Assembly: GCA_017550685.1 (NCBI GenBank)
Contig: JAFZOJ010000135.1
Coordinates: forward strand, 1 to 35,462
DNA: 35,462 nt
Direction: 5' to 3'
Origin: Treponema sp.
Lineage (GTDB): Bacteria; Spirochaetota; Spirochaetia; Treponematales; Treponemataceae
Shown here piece by piece: positions 23,952 through 31,851 of the stretch (its first letter is position 1; every line of letters begins with the position of its first letter). A program made the position numbers and the translations under genes. Below the pieces are notes generated by a model. It was not told where the DNA came from and made no database searches. It was given only the letters and a program-made list of their open reading frames with translations.

Positions 23952-24908
23952 ATGAAAAAGTTCGTATTTGTTTTATTTGCATTCCTTTCTGTTTCGTGCT
24001 TTGCGTATACAAAAAAAGAATTAAAAGCATATCCATACAAACAGACCTCGTTCTATGGCGGAAGCTTTTCTCCAGACCTGCAGGAAAAAATCCGCCCCTT
24101 TGAAGGAAACGCTGCAGACTTCCTTATGGAATTTGATAATATCTACACCTACAAAAATCACAACCTGTCAAATACAGAAAAAGCAGTTTTTGATATTTAT
24201 TTTAAAGACCTTCCGCAAGTACTTCAGGATACTGTCATCAATCATGTTTATGCCATCTATTTTGTAGATGGAATGGGTTACGGCGCTATGACAGACATCA
24301 TTTTTGGCGAGGACCGCGACTACTGCATCATATATATTAATGCCGACATTTTTTATCACACAATGGATGAATGGCTTACATACCGCGACAACACACTTTT
24401 CAAAAACACAGATGACAAAAACAAAGTTGTAGTAGAAGGCGGCCAGGATTACATAGCCCTTGTACAAACCCTCACTCACGAAGCAGCCCACGTTTATGAT
24501 TTTATAAATAATGTCACACCTTACACTTATGATTCAAGTCAGGCCAGTGATCCGGGCAATGTATTTTTTTCTGTCTGGCAGGACAAGTACACTCCGCTAA
24601 AAAAATACAGAAACAAAAAGTTTGAAAAAGCATCCTACTACGGCTTCGGATCCCAGGTTTCCATTTCACAGGGAAAAAATCTTATTGAATATCTTGCCCA
24701 TTCCCCGTTCTGCACAGCCTACGCTTCCAAAAATTGGATGGACGATTTTGCCGAAGCCCTGACCTATTATCATCTGCAGAAAAAGTACGGCATTGATTAT
24801 AAAATCACCTGGTACAAAGACGGCCAGCCCAAAGCAAGTTACAGCTACAAAGATAATCCTAATGCACATGTTTATGATGACTTGTGTAAAGAGATATTAG
24901 GATTTTAG
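23952..24908 (+). CDS. Exported putative zinc metallopeptidase (HExxH), unassigned family
   Basis: A 318-aa protein with signal peptide MKKFVFVLFAFLSVSCFAYT, so it acts outside the cytoplasm. LTHEAAHVYDF gives a zinc-binding HExxH at residues 176-180 (H176, E177, H180). A downstream DDFAEALTYYHL (264-275) offers E268 as a possible third ligand, the arrangement of gluzincins with a distant glutamate. The rest (for example FDIYFKDLPQVLQDTVINHVYAIYFVDGMGY, residues 80-110) is helical and not known to me. It stands alone between divergent pyrF and a convergent gene whose stop is 5 nt away. No inhibitor or partner gene is visible. The protease assignment rests on the motif plus the FAE element, not on a family match. 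Confidence 0.7.
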   Translation: MKKFVFVLFAFLSVSCFAYTKKELKAYPYKQTSFYGGSFSPDLQEKIRPFEGNAADFLMEFDNIYTYKNHNLSNTEKAVFDIYFKDLPQVLQDTVINHVYAIYFVDGMGYGAMTDIIFGEDRDYCIIYINADIFYHTMDEWLTYRDNTLFKNTDDKNKVVVEGGQDYIALVQTLTHEAAHVYDFINNVTPYTYDSSQASDPGNVFFSVWQDKYTPLKKYRNKKFEKASYYGFGSQVSISQGKNLIEYLAHSPFCTAYASKNWMDDFAEALTYYHLQKKYGIDYKITWYKDGQPKASYSYKDNPNAHVYDDLCKEILGF

Positions 24909-24913
24909 AAGCT

Positions 24914-25819
24914 CTACAATCCCAGCTCGCGGACAAACTCATCGTAGTGATCATCAAAGGTGGCTCTGATTGGAGACCTTGCCATGATTACCTGGTCGGC
25001 GCCGTAGTAGAGGGCGGTCTGGATGTCACGGCGGGTGCGGATTCCTCCGTCTATCCAGAGCTGGTCGCAGTATTTTTTTAGTTTTGGACCTTCGGCGGCT
25101 AAGAAATCTGCTGTACTTCCTTTTCGGGTTTCTACGCGGCCACCGTGGTTTGAAATATAAACTACATCAGGGTGAACTTCTTTTACAAGCTCAATGTCTT
25201 CATCTGTAAAAACGCCTTTAATAACAAACGGCACACCGGAACGCTTACGGAATTCTTCGAGCTGAGCGGCAGTTTTGCGTTCAAGGTTTACGAGGTTCCT
25301 CATTGTAAGGATGTTGTAAGAATCAATATCAATGCCAATGTAGCGGGCGTGTTTGCCAATCCATTCTATGCGTTCAAAAAGTCGTTCCTGTGGATATGGT
25401 TTAAGGAAGAAAGCGGCATCGAGGGGAGCACCGGCATCAGTTCCGACTCCGGCCTCCTGTTCAATCTTCTCAACCGCTGCAATTCCAAACTTTAATTTTT
25501 CATCAGGGCAGCCGTCGCCAATACAAAGGCCAAAACCTGCATCATAGGCGTTTTTCAAATATGGATAATAAAAGTCGCCTTCGCTGGCATAACCTATGTT
25601 TTCTACGGCACCGGTAACTGGACCACAGCGGAGCTTAGAAGTCAAAACCTGGACAGCATCAAGTTCTTCGGCACTTACAGTTCCTGCAAGAGCTTTCCAG
25701 TCGGCACAGTTGGCCTGAAAATTTACTCCGCCCATAACGCCGCCAAGACCTGGAAGCATATCGGGACAACCATAGCCGTTACATCTGGCACAACGATGAC
25801 ACTTAAGTTCGCCTTTCAT
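24914..25819 (-). CDS. FMN-dependent alpha-hydroxy-acid dehydrogenase-like protein with N-terminal cysteine cluster
   Basis: A 301-aa TIM-barrel flavoprotein of the lactate/glycolate oxidase superfamily, shorter than the usual 350-390 aa. FVIKGVFTDEDIELV, the catalytic-His motif YISNHGGR, and WIDGGIRTRRDIQTALYYGADQVIMAR (FMN phosphate site) are intact. The N-terminus is unusual: KCHRCARCNGYGCPDMLPGLGG with closely spaced cysteines, typical of a short anaerobe-associated subgroup and suggestive of a metal or Fe-S site. The substrate is unknown. It directly follows pfkA (TAA-ATG, no gap) with GGAG in the pfkA end, so production is coupled to a glycolytic kinase. Confidence 0.85.
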   Translation of the reverse strand: MKGELKCHRCARCNGYGCPDMLPGLGGVMGGVNFQANCADWKALAGTVSAEELDAVQVLTSKLRCGPVTGAVENIGYASEGDFYYPYLKNAYDAGFGLCIGDGCPDEKLKFGIAAVEKIEQEAGVGTDAGAPLDAAFFLKPYPQERLFERIEWIGKHARYIGIDIDSYNILTMRNLVNLERKTAAQLEEFRKRSGVPFVIKGVFTDEDIELVKEVHPDVVYISNHGGRVETRKGSTADFLAAEGPKLKKYCDQLWIDGGIRTRRDIQTALYYGADQVIMARSPIRATFDDHYDEFVRELGL

Positions 25820-26905
25820 TTAATCTCCAAAGCTGATTCCCATATCGCGGGCGGTGTGAAGAACCGGGTCGTCTTCCGGGATAGGCTTAACTACGCCGGC
25901 GACTGTGGTCAACGGCACACCTACAACCTTTCCGCCTTTCATGGCAACAAGTTTTCCAAATTGTTTATCGGCAAGAAAATCTGCGGCTGCAGCACCAATT
26001 GTTGTGGCAAGAATAATATCATAAGGCTTAGGATTTCCACCGCGCTGAATGTAGCCGAGCACAGAAGTACGAGTTTCAATTCCGGTTTCTTCCTCAAGCT
26101 CTTTGGCAACGCGGTATCCAACCGACTGAGTCATTGCCTCGCGGGCCTTCTTAAATTCTTTTTTACCAAGCTTGGCTTCTTCAAGATTTATGGCACCTTC
26201 GGAGCAGGCAATAATTGCATAATCCTGACCGCTTTCCTTGCGGGCCTTAATAAATTTTCCAAGCTTTTTAATATCATAAGGAATTTCCGGCAGCAGAATT
26301 GCATCAGCACTTGCGGCAAGACCTGCATACAAACCAAGCCAGCCAACCTTGTGACCCATAATTTCTACAACCATTACACGATGATGACTTCGCGCAGTTG
26401 TACGGATTGCTTCAATTCCTTCTGTTGCAACCTGAATAGCAGTCTGAAATCCAAACGACTCATCAGTTCCCACAATATCATTATCAATAGTTTTTGGAAG
26501 TCCTATTACGTTAAAGCCGGCCTCTGACAAAAGTGAAGCAGTAGTATTAGTTCCGTTTCCGCCAAGACAAACAAGGGCATCAAGTTTATTCTTTTTAAAA
26601 GTTTCCTTAATACCTTCAACAGGCAAAAGTCCGGTTTTTGGATCCGGCACAGGATTCTTAAAAGGCTTTACGCGCGAGGTTCCAAGACAGGTTCCGCCTT
26701 CTTTGGCAAGCCGTTCAAAATCAACCTTATCCATTTTGAACACATCATTATCAATCAAGCCGCGGTAACCGTTACGGATTCCTACAAACTTCATTCCATA
26801 CTTGTTTTTACCGGCAACACAAAGTGCCCTGATAGCAGCATTCAGTCCTGGAGCATCGCCGCCCGAGGTTAAAATGCCAACAGTCTTAACAGAAGTAGTT
26901 TTCAT
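25820..26905 (-). CDS. 6-phosphofructokinase, group III-like (G104/K124 type)
   Basis: A 361-aa PfkA-family enzyme phosphorylating fructose-6-phosphate. TSGGDAPGLNAAIRA (13-27) is the P-loop-like start, and PKTIDND (137-143) holds the catalytic Asp D141. The nucleotide motif is GGNGT (115-119): G118 equals E. coli G104, usual for ATP users, but K138 equals position 124, where Lys is a mark of PPi users, and N117 replaces the metal-binding Asp103. This mixture occurs in the group III/X enzymes, so the phosphoryl donor cannot be assigned. EIMGHKVGWLGLYAGLA and the effector-side half look normal. The start is preceded by TATAAT and 7 nt; no Shine-Dalgarno. Confidence 0.92.
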   Translation of the reverse strand: MKTTSVKTVGILTSGGDAPGLNAAIRALCVAGKNKYGMKFVGIRNGYRGLIDNDVFKMDKVDFERLAKEGGTCLGTSRVKPFKNPVPDPKTGLLPVEGIKETFKKNKLDALVCLGGNGTNTTASLLSEAGFNVIGLPKTIDNDIVGTDESFGFQTAIQVATEGIEAIRTTARSHHRVMVVEIMGHKVGWLGLYAGLAASADAILLPEIPYDIKKLGKFIKARKESGQDYAIIACSEGAINLEEAKLGKKEFKKAREAMTQSVGYRVAKELEEETGIETRTSVLGYIQRGGNPKPYDIILATTIGAAAADFLADKQFGKLVAMKGGKVVGVPLTTVAGVVKPIPEDDPVLHTARDMGISFGD

Positions 26906-26912
26906 AAATAAA

Positions 26913-26918
26913 ATTATA
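26913..26918 (-). promoter_or_regulatory. Predicted -10 of pfkA, leaderless
   Basis: A perfect TATAAT on the minus strand, 7 nt from the pfkA ATG. A weak -35 (TTTAGA, spacer 16 nt) would lie next to the ftsK -10, so the two divergent promoters interleave within 51 bp. Confidence 0.5.
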
Positions 26919-26944
26919 ACACTAAACTCATTTTTCTAAAAGAC

Positions 26945-26950
26945 GATAAT
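26945..26950 (+). promoter_or_regulatory. Predicted -10 of ftsK, leaderless
   Basis: GATAAT, 6 nt before the ftsK ATG at 26957. No clear -35 and no Shine-Dalgarno. Confidence 0.35.
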
Positions 26951-26956
26951 TAAAAT

Positions 26957-29900
26957 ATGAAACCGTCTAATAGATCTAGTATTATAACAGGCACAATTTT
27001 ACTTTCACTTGCGGCTGTTTTCTCAATTTGTCTTTTGCTCCAGCTTCTTGATTTTGGAGTTGGCGGACCCGGCCACAATAATATTTTCTACTATATTGGC
27101 GCTATGCTCACAACCGTTTATGGTTATTCAAGCATACTCATTCCGGTTTTCCTTTTGATTTCCGGACTTTCCTGCTTTGCGACAATCTGGACTGCACAAA
27201 AAACCATGCGTCTTATTACCGCAATCCTTCCGTTTTTTACCTGTGTAGTTACAGAAAAAATTTGTCGTGACGCTTTTGCCCAGGGTGATGGTGCTTCCGG
27301 AACCATTAAGGCAATTATTGCAGCAGTTACAGGCCTTATGCTTGTAATCATAGAAATTCTTGGAGCCGGCATTATTGCCGAAAAAGTTAATCAGCGCATT
27401 TTCTACAAGGGCAGAACCGCTCCAAAGTTTACAAAATATGATGATGACGAGCCGGAAGAAACAATCGAAGAATACGAAGTTTCTGAAAATTATGATGAGG
27501 GCCCGGCCGAAGAATATGCAGACGCAGACGCAGACACCGACGAAGAAGAAAAAGAAGACGGTGACTTTAAATACGAAAGAATCAAGCCAAAGAAAACTGT
27601 TTTTGACAAGGCTTTTGATAAACTCAAGAAAAAGAAACAAGATGACTCTTTTGATGCCCTTATTGAATCTGCCGACGAGCTTTATGATTCAAACATTCCA
27701 AGCATCGAAGATTACGAAAAACTCGACGAAAAGAATGCCCATTCCGAAGAAACCAAACCGGAACAGATGGACAGCAGTTATATAGGTGATGATTTTGCAG
27801 ATGCCTTTGAAGGTGACAACGCAGTTTTGAAAAATGATGACACACCGGTTATTACAGATGCACCACAGGCTGCACAACCACAGGCCGAACCATCCCAGCC
27901 GGAAGAAGCCGAAGAAGAACAGAAAAATCCTGCTTCTATAATTTCTCAGGAAGAATATGCTGCACTGCTTTCGGAGGATACTCCGTTACCGGAAGAAAAT
28001 GCCGTTGATGAGCTTGAATGGAATAACGTACCGCCGGCTCCGGAACAGCTGCCTCCTGAATACACAGAAGAGATTGACGAAAACGATCCTGCCTTAGAGT
28101 TCCCTCCAAAAGAAGAAGCTGTTCAGGAAAAAGTTCCGTCAGACAATTCTCCATACAGTGCCGCAAAATATATTGACCAGGTAGTTCCAAATCCGGACTT
28201 CCCTTCCGGCATTTCGCTCAGAGATGATGACGAAGAACAGGATGAAGAAAAACAGGCAGAACCTCAGATAGAAAAATCAAAATATCCAAGAAAAATTCTG
28301 TTTGGTTCAAAAAAGAAAAACGAAGAAAATGCCGCTGATAAAAACGCAGAAGCCGGCTCAATCGGAAAACTTGATCCTGACTTTTTTGACATAGACATGA
28401 ACGACGTTGAAGGCGACGAAGACCTTTCGGACGATGTTCAGGAAGTACCAGAAGAAATGCAGACAACAAATACAGTTTTCCAGCAGATTGCAGATCAGGA
28501 AAAAACCGTAAACTTCAGCAAGGTAACAAGAGGCGTTTTTTCTGATATGGAAAATGACATCCGCCAGGATTCAGATTTTGAAGAAGGTGCAGACACAAGC
28601 CTGAACCTTGAACCGGATGAAAATTCTCCGGAACTCAATCCAAACTCAGGCCGTGCCAACAACCTTACTGCCGACGAGCTTACAGATTTCTTCAACGCAC
28701 AGCAGGAAGAAAATACACCTCAGCACAAAGTAATTGAAGGCCCTGCTCCAAAATCACGCGCCGCTTCCAAGAAGGGTCCTTATGTAATTCCTTCTAACCT
28801 TCTGGTTGCATACAAGGACGACCAGTACTGGATTATTGACGACGAAACCAAGCAGGCCTCTGTAAACCTTAAGCAGACCCTTGCAGAATTTAATATTGAC
28901 GCAGACATAATCGGAATTAAAAAAGGTCCGGTTGTTACAATGTTCGAAATCCTTCCGGCACCTGGCGTAAAGCTTAGTAAGATTGTTGCCCTCCAGGATA
29001 ACATTGCCTTGAGCCTTGCCGCACAGTCAGTCCGCATCGTTGCCCCTATTCCAGGCAAGCAGGCCGTTGGTATTGAAGTTCCAAACAAGCGCCGCAGCGT
29101 AGTAGGCTTCCGCGAAATTATAGAAATGGATTTACCGGAATGGAACAAGATGGCCGTTCCTGTAGTTTTGGGAAAAGATATTCTTGGAAAGGCTCAGCTC
29201 ATTGACCTTGTTAAAACACCACATATGCTCATTGCCGGTGCAACAGGTTCTGGTAAGTCTGTTTGTGTAAACAGCTTGATCCTGTCCATCCTTTACAAGC
29301 GTTCTTTCCACGATGTTAAGATGATTCTTGTAGACCCTAAGGTTGTAGAACTTAAGCTTTATAATAATATTCCGCACCTGCTTACTCCGGTTATCACAGA
29401 ACCAAAGAAGGCTATCCAGGCATTGCAGTATTGTCTTTGCGAAATGGAACGCCGCTATGCACTTCTTGACGGTCTTGGTGTTCGCGATATTTCAAGCTAC
29501 AACGAACGCATTAAGGAACGCGACATCTGCACAGAAAAGCTTCCTTACATCGTAGTAATTATTGATGAGTTTGCAGACCTTATGGCTACCAGCGGAAAGG
29601 AACTCGAAAATATTGTAGCTCGTCTTACAGCTATGAGCCGCGCCGTTGGTATTCACCTTGTACTTGCAACACAGCGTCCTTCTACAAATGTAATCACCGG
29701 TTTGATTAAAGCAAACATTCCAAGCCGAATTGCATTCATGGTTGCTTCGCGCATTGACTCTCAGATTATTATCGATGGTGTTGGTGCCGAAAAGCTTCTT
29801 GGCCGTGGTGATATGCTTTATGCTTCTGCCGTTGACCCTGCTCCAATCCGAATCCAGGGAACTTATGTAGACGACAACGAAGTAGAAAAAGTTGTAGATT

Positions 29901-30196
29901 ACGTTAAGCAGTACGGCGAACCGGATTATATTGATGATCAGATTTTTGTCGAAGACGATGAAGACGAAGAAGGAAATGTAGACCTCTTTGGTAACAGCAT
30001 GGACGAAGATCCGTTGTACGATCAGGCTTTGGAAATTGTAGTTCAGTCAGGAAAGGCCAGTGCCAGCTACATCCAGCGCCGCCTCAAGATTGGTTACAAC
30101 CGTGCCGCCCGCCTCGTAGAAGAAATGGAAGAGCGCGGTATCGTCGGCCCTGCCAATGGAAGCAAGCCTAGGGAGATTATTCATATACCGGGTTAA
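26957..30196 (+). CDS. ftsK: FtsK/SpoIIIE-family DNA translocase
   Basis: A 1079-aa septal DNA pump that clears chromosome ends during division. The N-terminus has four hydrophobic segments within about residues 8-150. Residues ~155-600 form a long, very acidic, low-complexity linker (Glu/Asp/Pro rich, with an ADADAD codon repeat at about 27519-27536). The motor follows: Walker A GATGSGKS, then KMILVDPKVVELKLYNNIPHLLTPV, and Walker B IVVIIDEFADLM. The last ~65 residues (EIVVQSGKASASYIQRRLKIGYNRAARLVEEMEERGIVGP) are the winged-helix gamma domain that reads orienting sequences. Its 3' end overlaps the end of the convergent aroE-aroK fusion by 20 nt. There is no ribosome-binding site; a leaderless mRNA is predicted. 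Confidence 0.96.
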   Translation: MKPSNRSSIITGTILLSLAAVFSICLLLQLLDFGVGGPGHNNIFYYIGAMLTTVYGYSSILIPVFLLISGLSCFATIWTAQKTMRLITAILPFFTCVVTEKICRDAFAQGDGASGTIKAIIAAVTGLMLVIIEILGAGIIAEKVNQRIFYKGRTAPKFTKYDDDEPEETIEEYEVSENYDEGPAEEYADADADTDEEEKEDGDFKYERIKPKKTVFDKAFDKLKKKKQDDSFDALIESADELYDSNIPSIEDYEKLDEKNAHSEETKPEQMDSSYIGDDFADAFEGDNAVLKNDDTPVITDAPQAAQPQAEPSQPEEAEEEQKNPASIISQEEYAALLSEDTPLPEENAVDELEWNNVPPAPEQLPPEYTEEIDENDPALEFPPKEEAVQEKVPSDNSPYSAAKYIDQVVPNPDFPSGISLRDDDEEQDEEKQAEPQIEKSKYPRKILFGSKKKNEENAADKNAEAGSIGKLDPDFFDIDMNDVEGDEDLSDDVQEVPEEMQTTNTVFQQIADQEKTVNFSKVTRGVFSDMENDIRQDSDFEEGADTSLNLEPDENSPELNPNSGRANNLTADELTDFFNAQQEENTPQHKVIEGPAPKSRAASKKGPYVIPSNLLVAYKDDQYWIIDDETKQASVNLKQTLAEFNIDADIIGIKKGPVVTMFEILPAPGVKLSKIVALQDNIALSLAAQSVRIVAPIPGKQAVGIEVPNKRRSVVGFREIIEMDLPEWNKMAVPVVLGKDILGKAQLIDLVKTPHMLIAGATGSGKSVCVNSLILSILYKRSFHDVKMILVDPKVVELKLYNNIPHLLTPVITEPKKAIQALQYCLCEMERRYALLDGLGVRDISSYNERIKERDICTEKLPYIVVIIDEFADLMATSGKELENIVARLTAMSRAVGIHLVLATQRPSTNVITGLIKANIPSRIAFMVASRIDSQIIIDGVGAEKLLGRGDMLYASAVDPAPIRIQGTYVDDNEVEKVVDYVKQYGEPDYIDDQIFVEDDEDEEGNVDLFGNSMDEDPLYDQALEIVVQSGKASASYIQRRLKIGYNRAARLVEEMEERGIVGPANGSKPREIIHIPG

Positions 30197-31433
30197 TCTT
30201 TTCATCACAGAGTTCTTCATAAAGAGGAACTCTTATTTTATATAATTCTTTAATTTTATTATTCTGACTCAACGGCCTGTTGGAAGTGTCCTGCTTTAAG
30301 AGGAAGCTCAGCGGGCGTTCGATATAAACTACGCGGGAGTTGGCTCGCAGATAAAACCAGTTTTCTTTGCGGGTAACAATGCCGCCGCCTGTTGCAATTA
30401 CAAGCCCAGATTGTGGAAGTATTTTTTTTGCAAGTGCAGTTTCCATGCGACGGAATTCGTCTTCGCCTTTTTGTGTGATTGCTTCTGCGGGGGTGATGTT
30501 GTATTCTTCCTTGAACTTATCGTCCAGGTCTACAAAAGTGCGGCCTTTTTCTTTTGCAAGCTTTTTACCTAGTGTAGTCTTTCCACATCCCGGCATACCA
30601 ATGAGTGTGATGTTGAGCATCTGGGATTGAAGTTTTTCGATGACAGCATTAATTTGTGTGGCAGCGTCCGTGGTCCCGCAAGTTTTCGAAGAAAACTTGG
30701 TAAGTTCGCGAAGCGAACGACAGGCTCTCGAAGGGCCACCTGTAAAATACCTGCTTGCCTCCCAAGCCTGTGCCACCAGCATACTAAGCCCACCTACATT
30801 CTTTACACCAAGCTCCTGGGCCTGCTGCAAAAACTTAGTACGCGAAGGATTATAAACAATGTCTGCGGCCGCATAAAGATTTTTGAATTGAGCTAAATCA
30901 ATCGGCGAACTGTCAATTTCCGGGAACATGCCTACCGGTGTTGTGTTTACAATTACCTGGGTGTCCTGTGCAACGGTGTAAACATTTTCATAATTTATTT
31001 CACCTGAGCGGGAACAAAAATCAATCTTAGCAGCGCCCATTTTTTTGAGCGCATAATGAACAGCTGTACTTGCCCCACCTGTACCAAGAATAAGACAATT
31101 CTTACCGGCAGGTTCAATACCTGCGTGCTCCAGCATATACTTAAAGCCGAAGACATCTGTGTTGTATCCCTTAAAGCCGCCCGCAACCTTTACAACTGTG
31201 TTAACTGCGCCTAACTCTTTTGCTTCTTCAGAAAGCTCAGTGCACAAGCTGGCTGCAAGCTTTTTATAAGGAATAGTAACATTAAATCCGTCCAGCCCTT
31301 CTTCACCATTAAAAAGCGCATGCACCTGTTCTTCCGTTCGCTCAAGGACAGTATATTCATAATCCGCAAACGCCTTATGAATCTGCGGTGAATAAGTGTG
31401 AGGCAGTGATTTTCCAAGGACTCCGAATTTCAT
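30177..31433 (-). CDS. Fused shikimate dehydrogenase-shikimate kinase (AroE-AroK)
   Basis: A 418-aa fusion catalysing two consecutive shikimate-pathway steps. Residues 1-230 are AroE: SPQIHKAF, NVTIPYK with catalytic K57, NTD with D93, and the NADP loop GTGGAS (117-122). Residues ~272-418 are AroK: Walker A GMPGCGKTT (279-287), DLDD (302-305), ME/R substrate residues around EDEFRRME, GGG (349-351) and the lid SNRPL. The AroK part is about 147 aa, roughly 20 short at the C-terminus compared with typical kinases. The linker (about 232-254) is encoded by a composite family 2 repeat. AGGA precedes the start, with a hairpin-repeat pair just upstream. Cotranscribed after the chorismate mutase gene. 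Confidence 0.93.
   Translation of the reverse strand: MKFGVLGKSLPHTYSPQIHKAFADYEYTVLERTEEQVHALFNGEEGLDGFNVTIPYKKLAASLCTELSEEAKELGAVNTVVKVAGGFKGYNTDVFGFKYMLEHAGIEPAGKNCLILGTGGASTAVHYALKKMGAAKIDFCSRSGEINYENVYTVAQDTQVIVNTTPVGMFPEIDSSPIDLAQFKNLYAAADIVYNPSRTKFLQQAQELGVKNVGGLSMLVAQAWEASRYFTGGPSRACRSLRELTKFSSKTCGTTDAATQINAVIEKLQSQMLNITLIGMPGCGKTTLGKKLAKEKGRTFVDLDDKFKEEYNITPAEAITQKGEDEFRRMETALAKKILPQSGLVIATGGGIVTRKENWFYLRANSRVVYIERPLSFLLKQDTSNRPLSQNNKIKELYKIRVPLYEELCDEKINPVYE
30672..30735. repeat. Composite family 2 repeat with two nested hairpins, in the aroE-aroK linker
   Basis: The family 2 core is split after GGTCCC by a cassette of two perfect hairpins, AAGTTTTC-GAA-GAAAACTT (30680-30698) and GTTCGC-GAA-GCGAAC (30704-30718), followed by CAGGCTCTCGAAGGG. 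It is translated in frame as part of the linker between the AroE and AroK domains. Confidence 0.85.
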
Positions 31434-31443
31434 ATTTTTCCTT

Positions 31444-31470
31444 TGTCATTCCGAACTTGTTTCGGAATCT
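31444..31470. repeat. Family 1 hairpin repeat upstream of aroE-aroK
   Basis: TGTCAT flank, perfect stem ATTCCGAA/TTCGGAAT, loop CTTGT, ATCT end. It ends 10 nt before the start codon, just 5' of AGGA. Confidence 0.88.
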
Positions 31471-31487
31471 CACAGTAAATTTCATAT

Positions 31488-31514
31488 AGATCCTGAAACA
31501 AGTTCAGGATGACG
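31488..31514. repeat. Family 1 hairpin repeat after the chorismate mutase gene
   Basis: Inverse orientation, perfect stem ATCCTGAA/TTCAGGAT. It begins 6 nt after the chorismate mutase stop. With 31444-31470 it fills the intercistronic gap. Confidence 0.88.
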
Positions 31515-31520
31515 GATGCG

Positions 31521-31784
31521 TCATAACTTTGACTGCAAATCCCGCGATACTTCAAAAAGGACACTATAAATTCTGCTTATATAAGGCTTAAGAATTTTAT
31601 CAGCCTTTTCCTGCAGGGCAACAAGCTTTTGCGCTTCGCGGTCTGCATCCATAACTGCTCCGCCGCTCTCTTTTTTGAGCTCACCAATTTTCTTGGCAAC
31701 CTTCATGCGTTCTGCAAGAGCTGCCAGAACCTTATCATCTGCAGCATCTATCTGTAATCTTAATTCCAACAAATCATTTTCCAT
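31521..31784 (-). CDS. Chorismate mutase, AroQ class
   Basis: An 87-aa all-helical enzyme converting chorismate to prephenate for Phe and Tyr. Pattern: LLELRLQIDAADDKVLAALAERMKVAKKIGELK (active-site Arg and Lys region of helix 1) and the helix-3 segment ISRIYSVLFEVSRDLQ, with the terminal Arg and Gln region. It is a stand-alone AroQ of normal length for the short form. Start ATG 31784 has no Shine-Dalgarno but a TTTACA-N17-TAGTAT promoter whose -10 ends 7 nt before it, predicting a leaderless mRNA. First gene of a two-gene unit with aroE-aroK; the rest of the shikimate genes lie beyond the inserted + strand gene. Confidence 0.88.
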   Translation of the reverse strand: MENDLLELRLQIDAADDKVLAALAERMKVAKKIGELKKESGGAVMDADREAQKLVALQEKADKILKPYISRIYSVLFEVSRDLQSKL

Positions 31785-31791
31785 GAGTATG

Positions 31792-31820
31792 ATACTACCA
31801 TTTGTCCGAGGGGTTGTAAA
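31792..31820 (-). promoter_or_regulatory. Predicted promoter of chorismate mutase, leaderless
   Basis: Minus strand: -35 TTTACA (31815-31820), 17-nt spacer, -10 TAGTAT (31792-31797), 7 nt to the ATG. The -35 overlaps that of the divergent + strand promoter. Confidence 0.55.
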
Positions 31821-31843
31821 CTCCGCAAAAAAAATTGTAGTAT
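31814..31843 (+). promoter_or_regulatory. Predicted promoter of the exported-protein gene, leaderless
   Basis: -35 TTGTAA (31814-31819), 18-nt spacer, -10 TAGTAT (31838-31843), 8 nt to the ATG at 31852; no Shine-Dalgarno. Confidence 0.4.
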
Positions 31844-31851
31844 TTATAGTA

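Noticed and set aside
25796..26527. 243-codon open frame on the plus strand opposite pfkA
   Set aside because: Antisense shadow of pfkA; no motif, no ribosome-binding site.
27519..27536. GACGCA triple repeat in ftsK as a phase-variable tract
   Set aside because: Only three 6-nt units, in frame (ADADAD), inside a generally acidic linker; length change would not alter the frame.
27128..27640. Open frame rich in Phe and Val on the minus strand opposite the ftsK linker
   Set aside because: It mirrors the acidic Glu/Asp codons of the linker (reverse complement gives Phe, Val, Leu codons), so it is a composition artefact.
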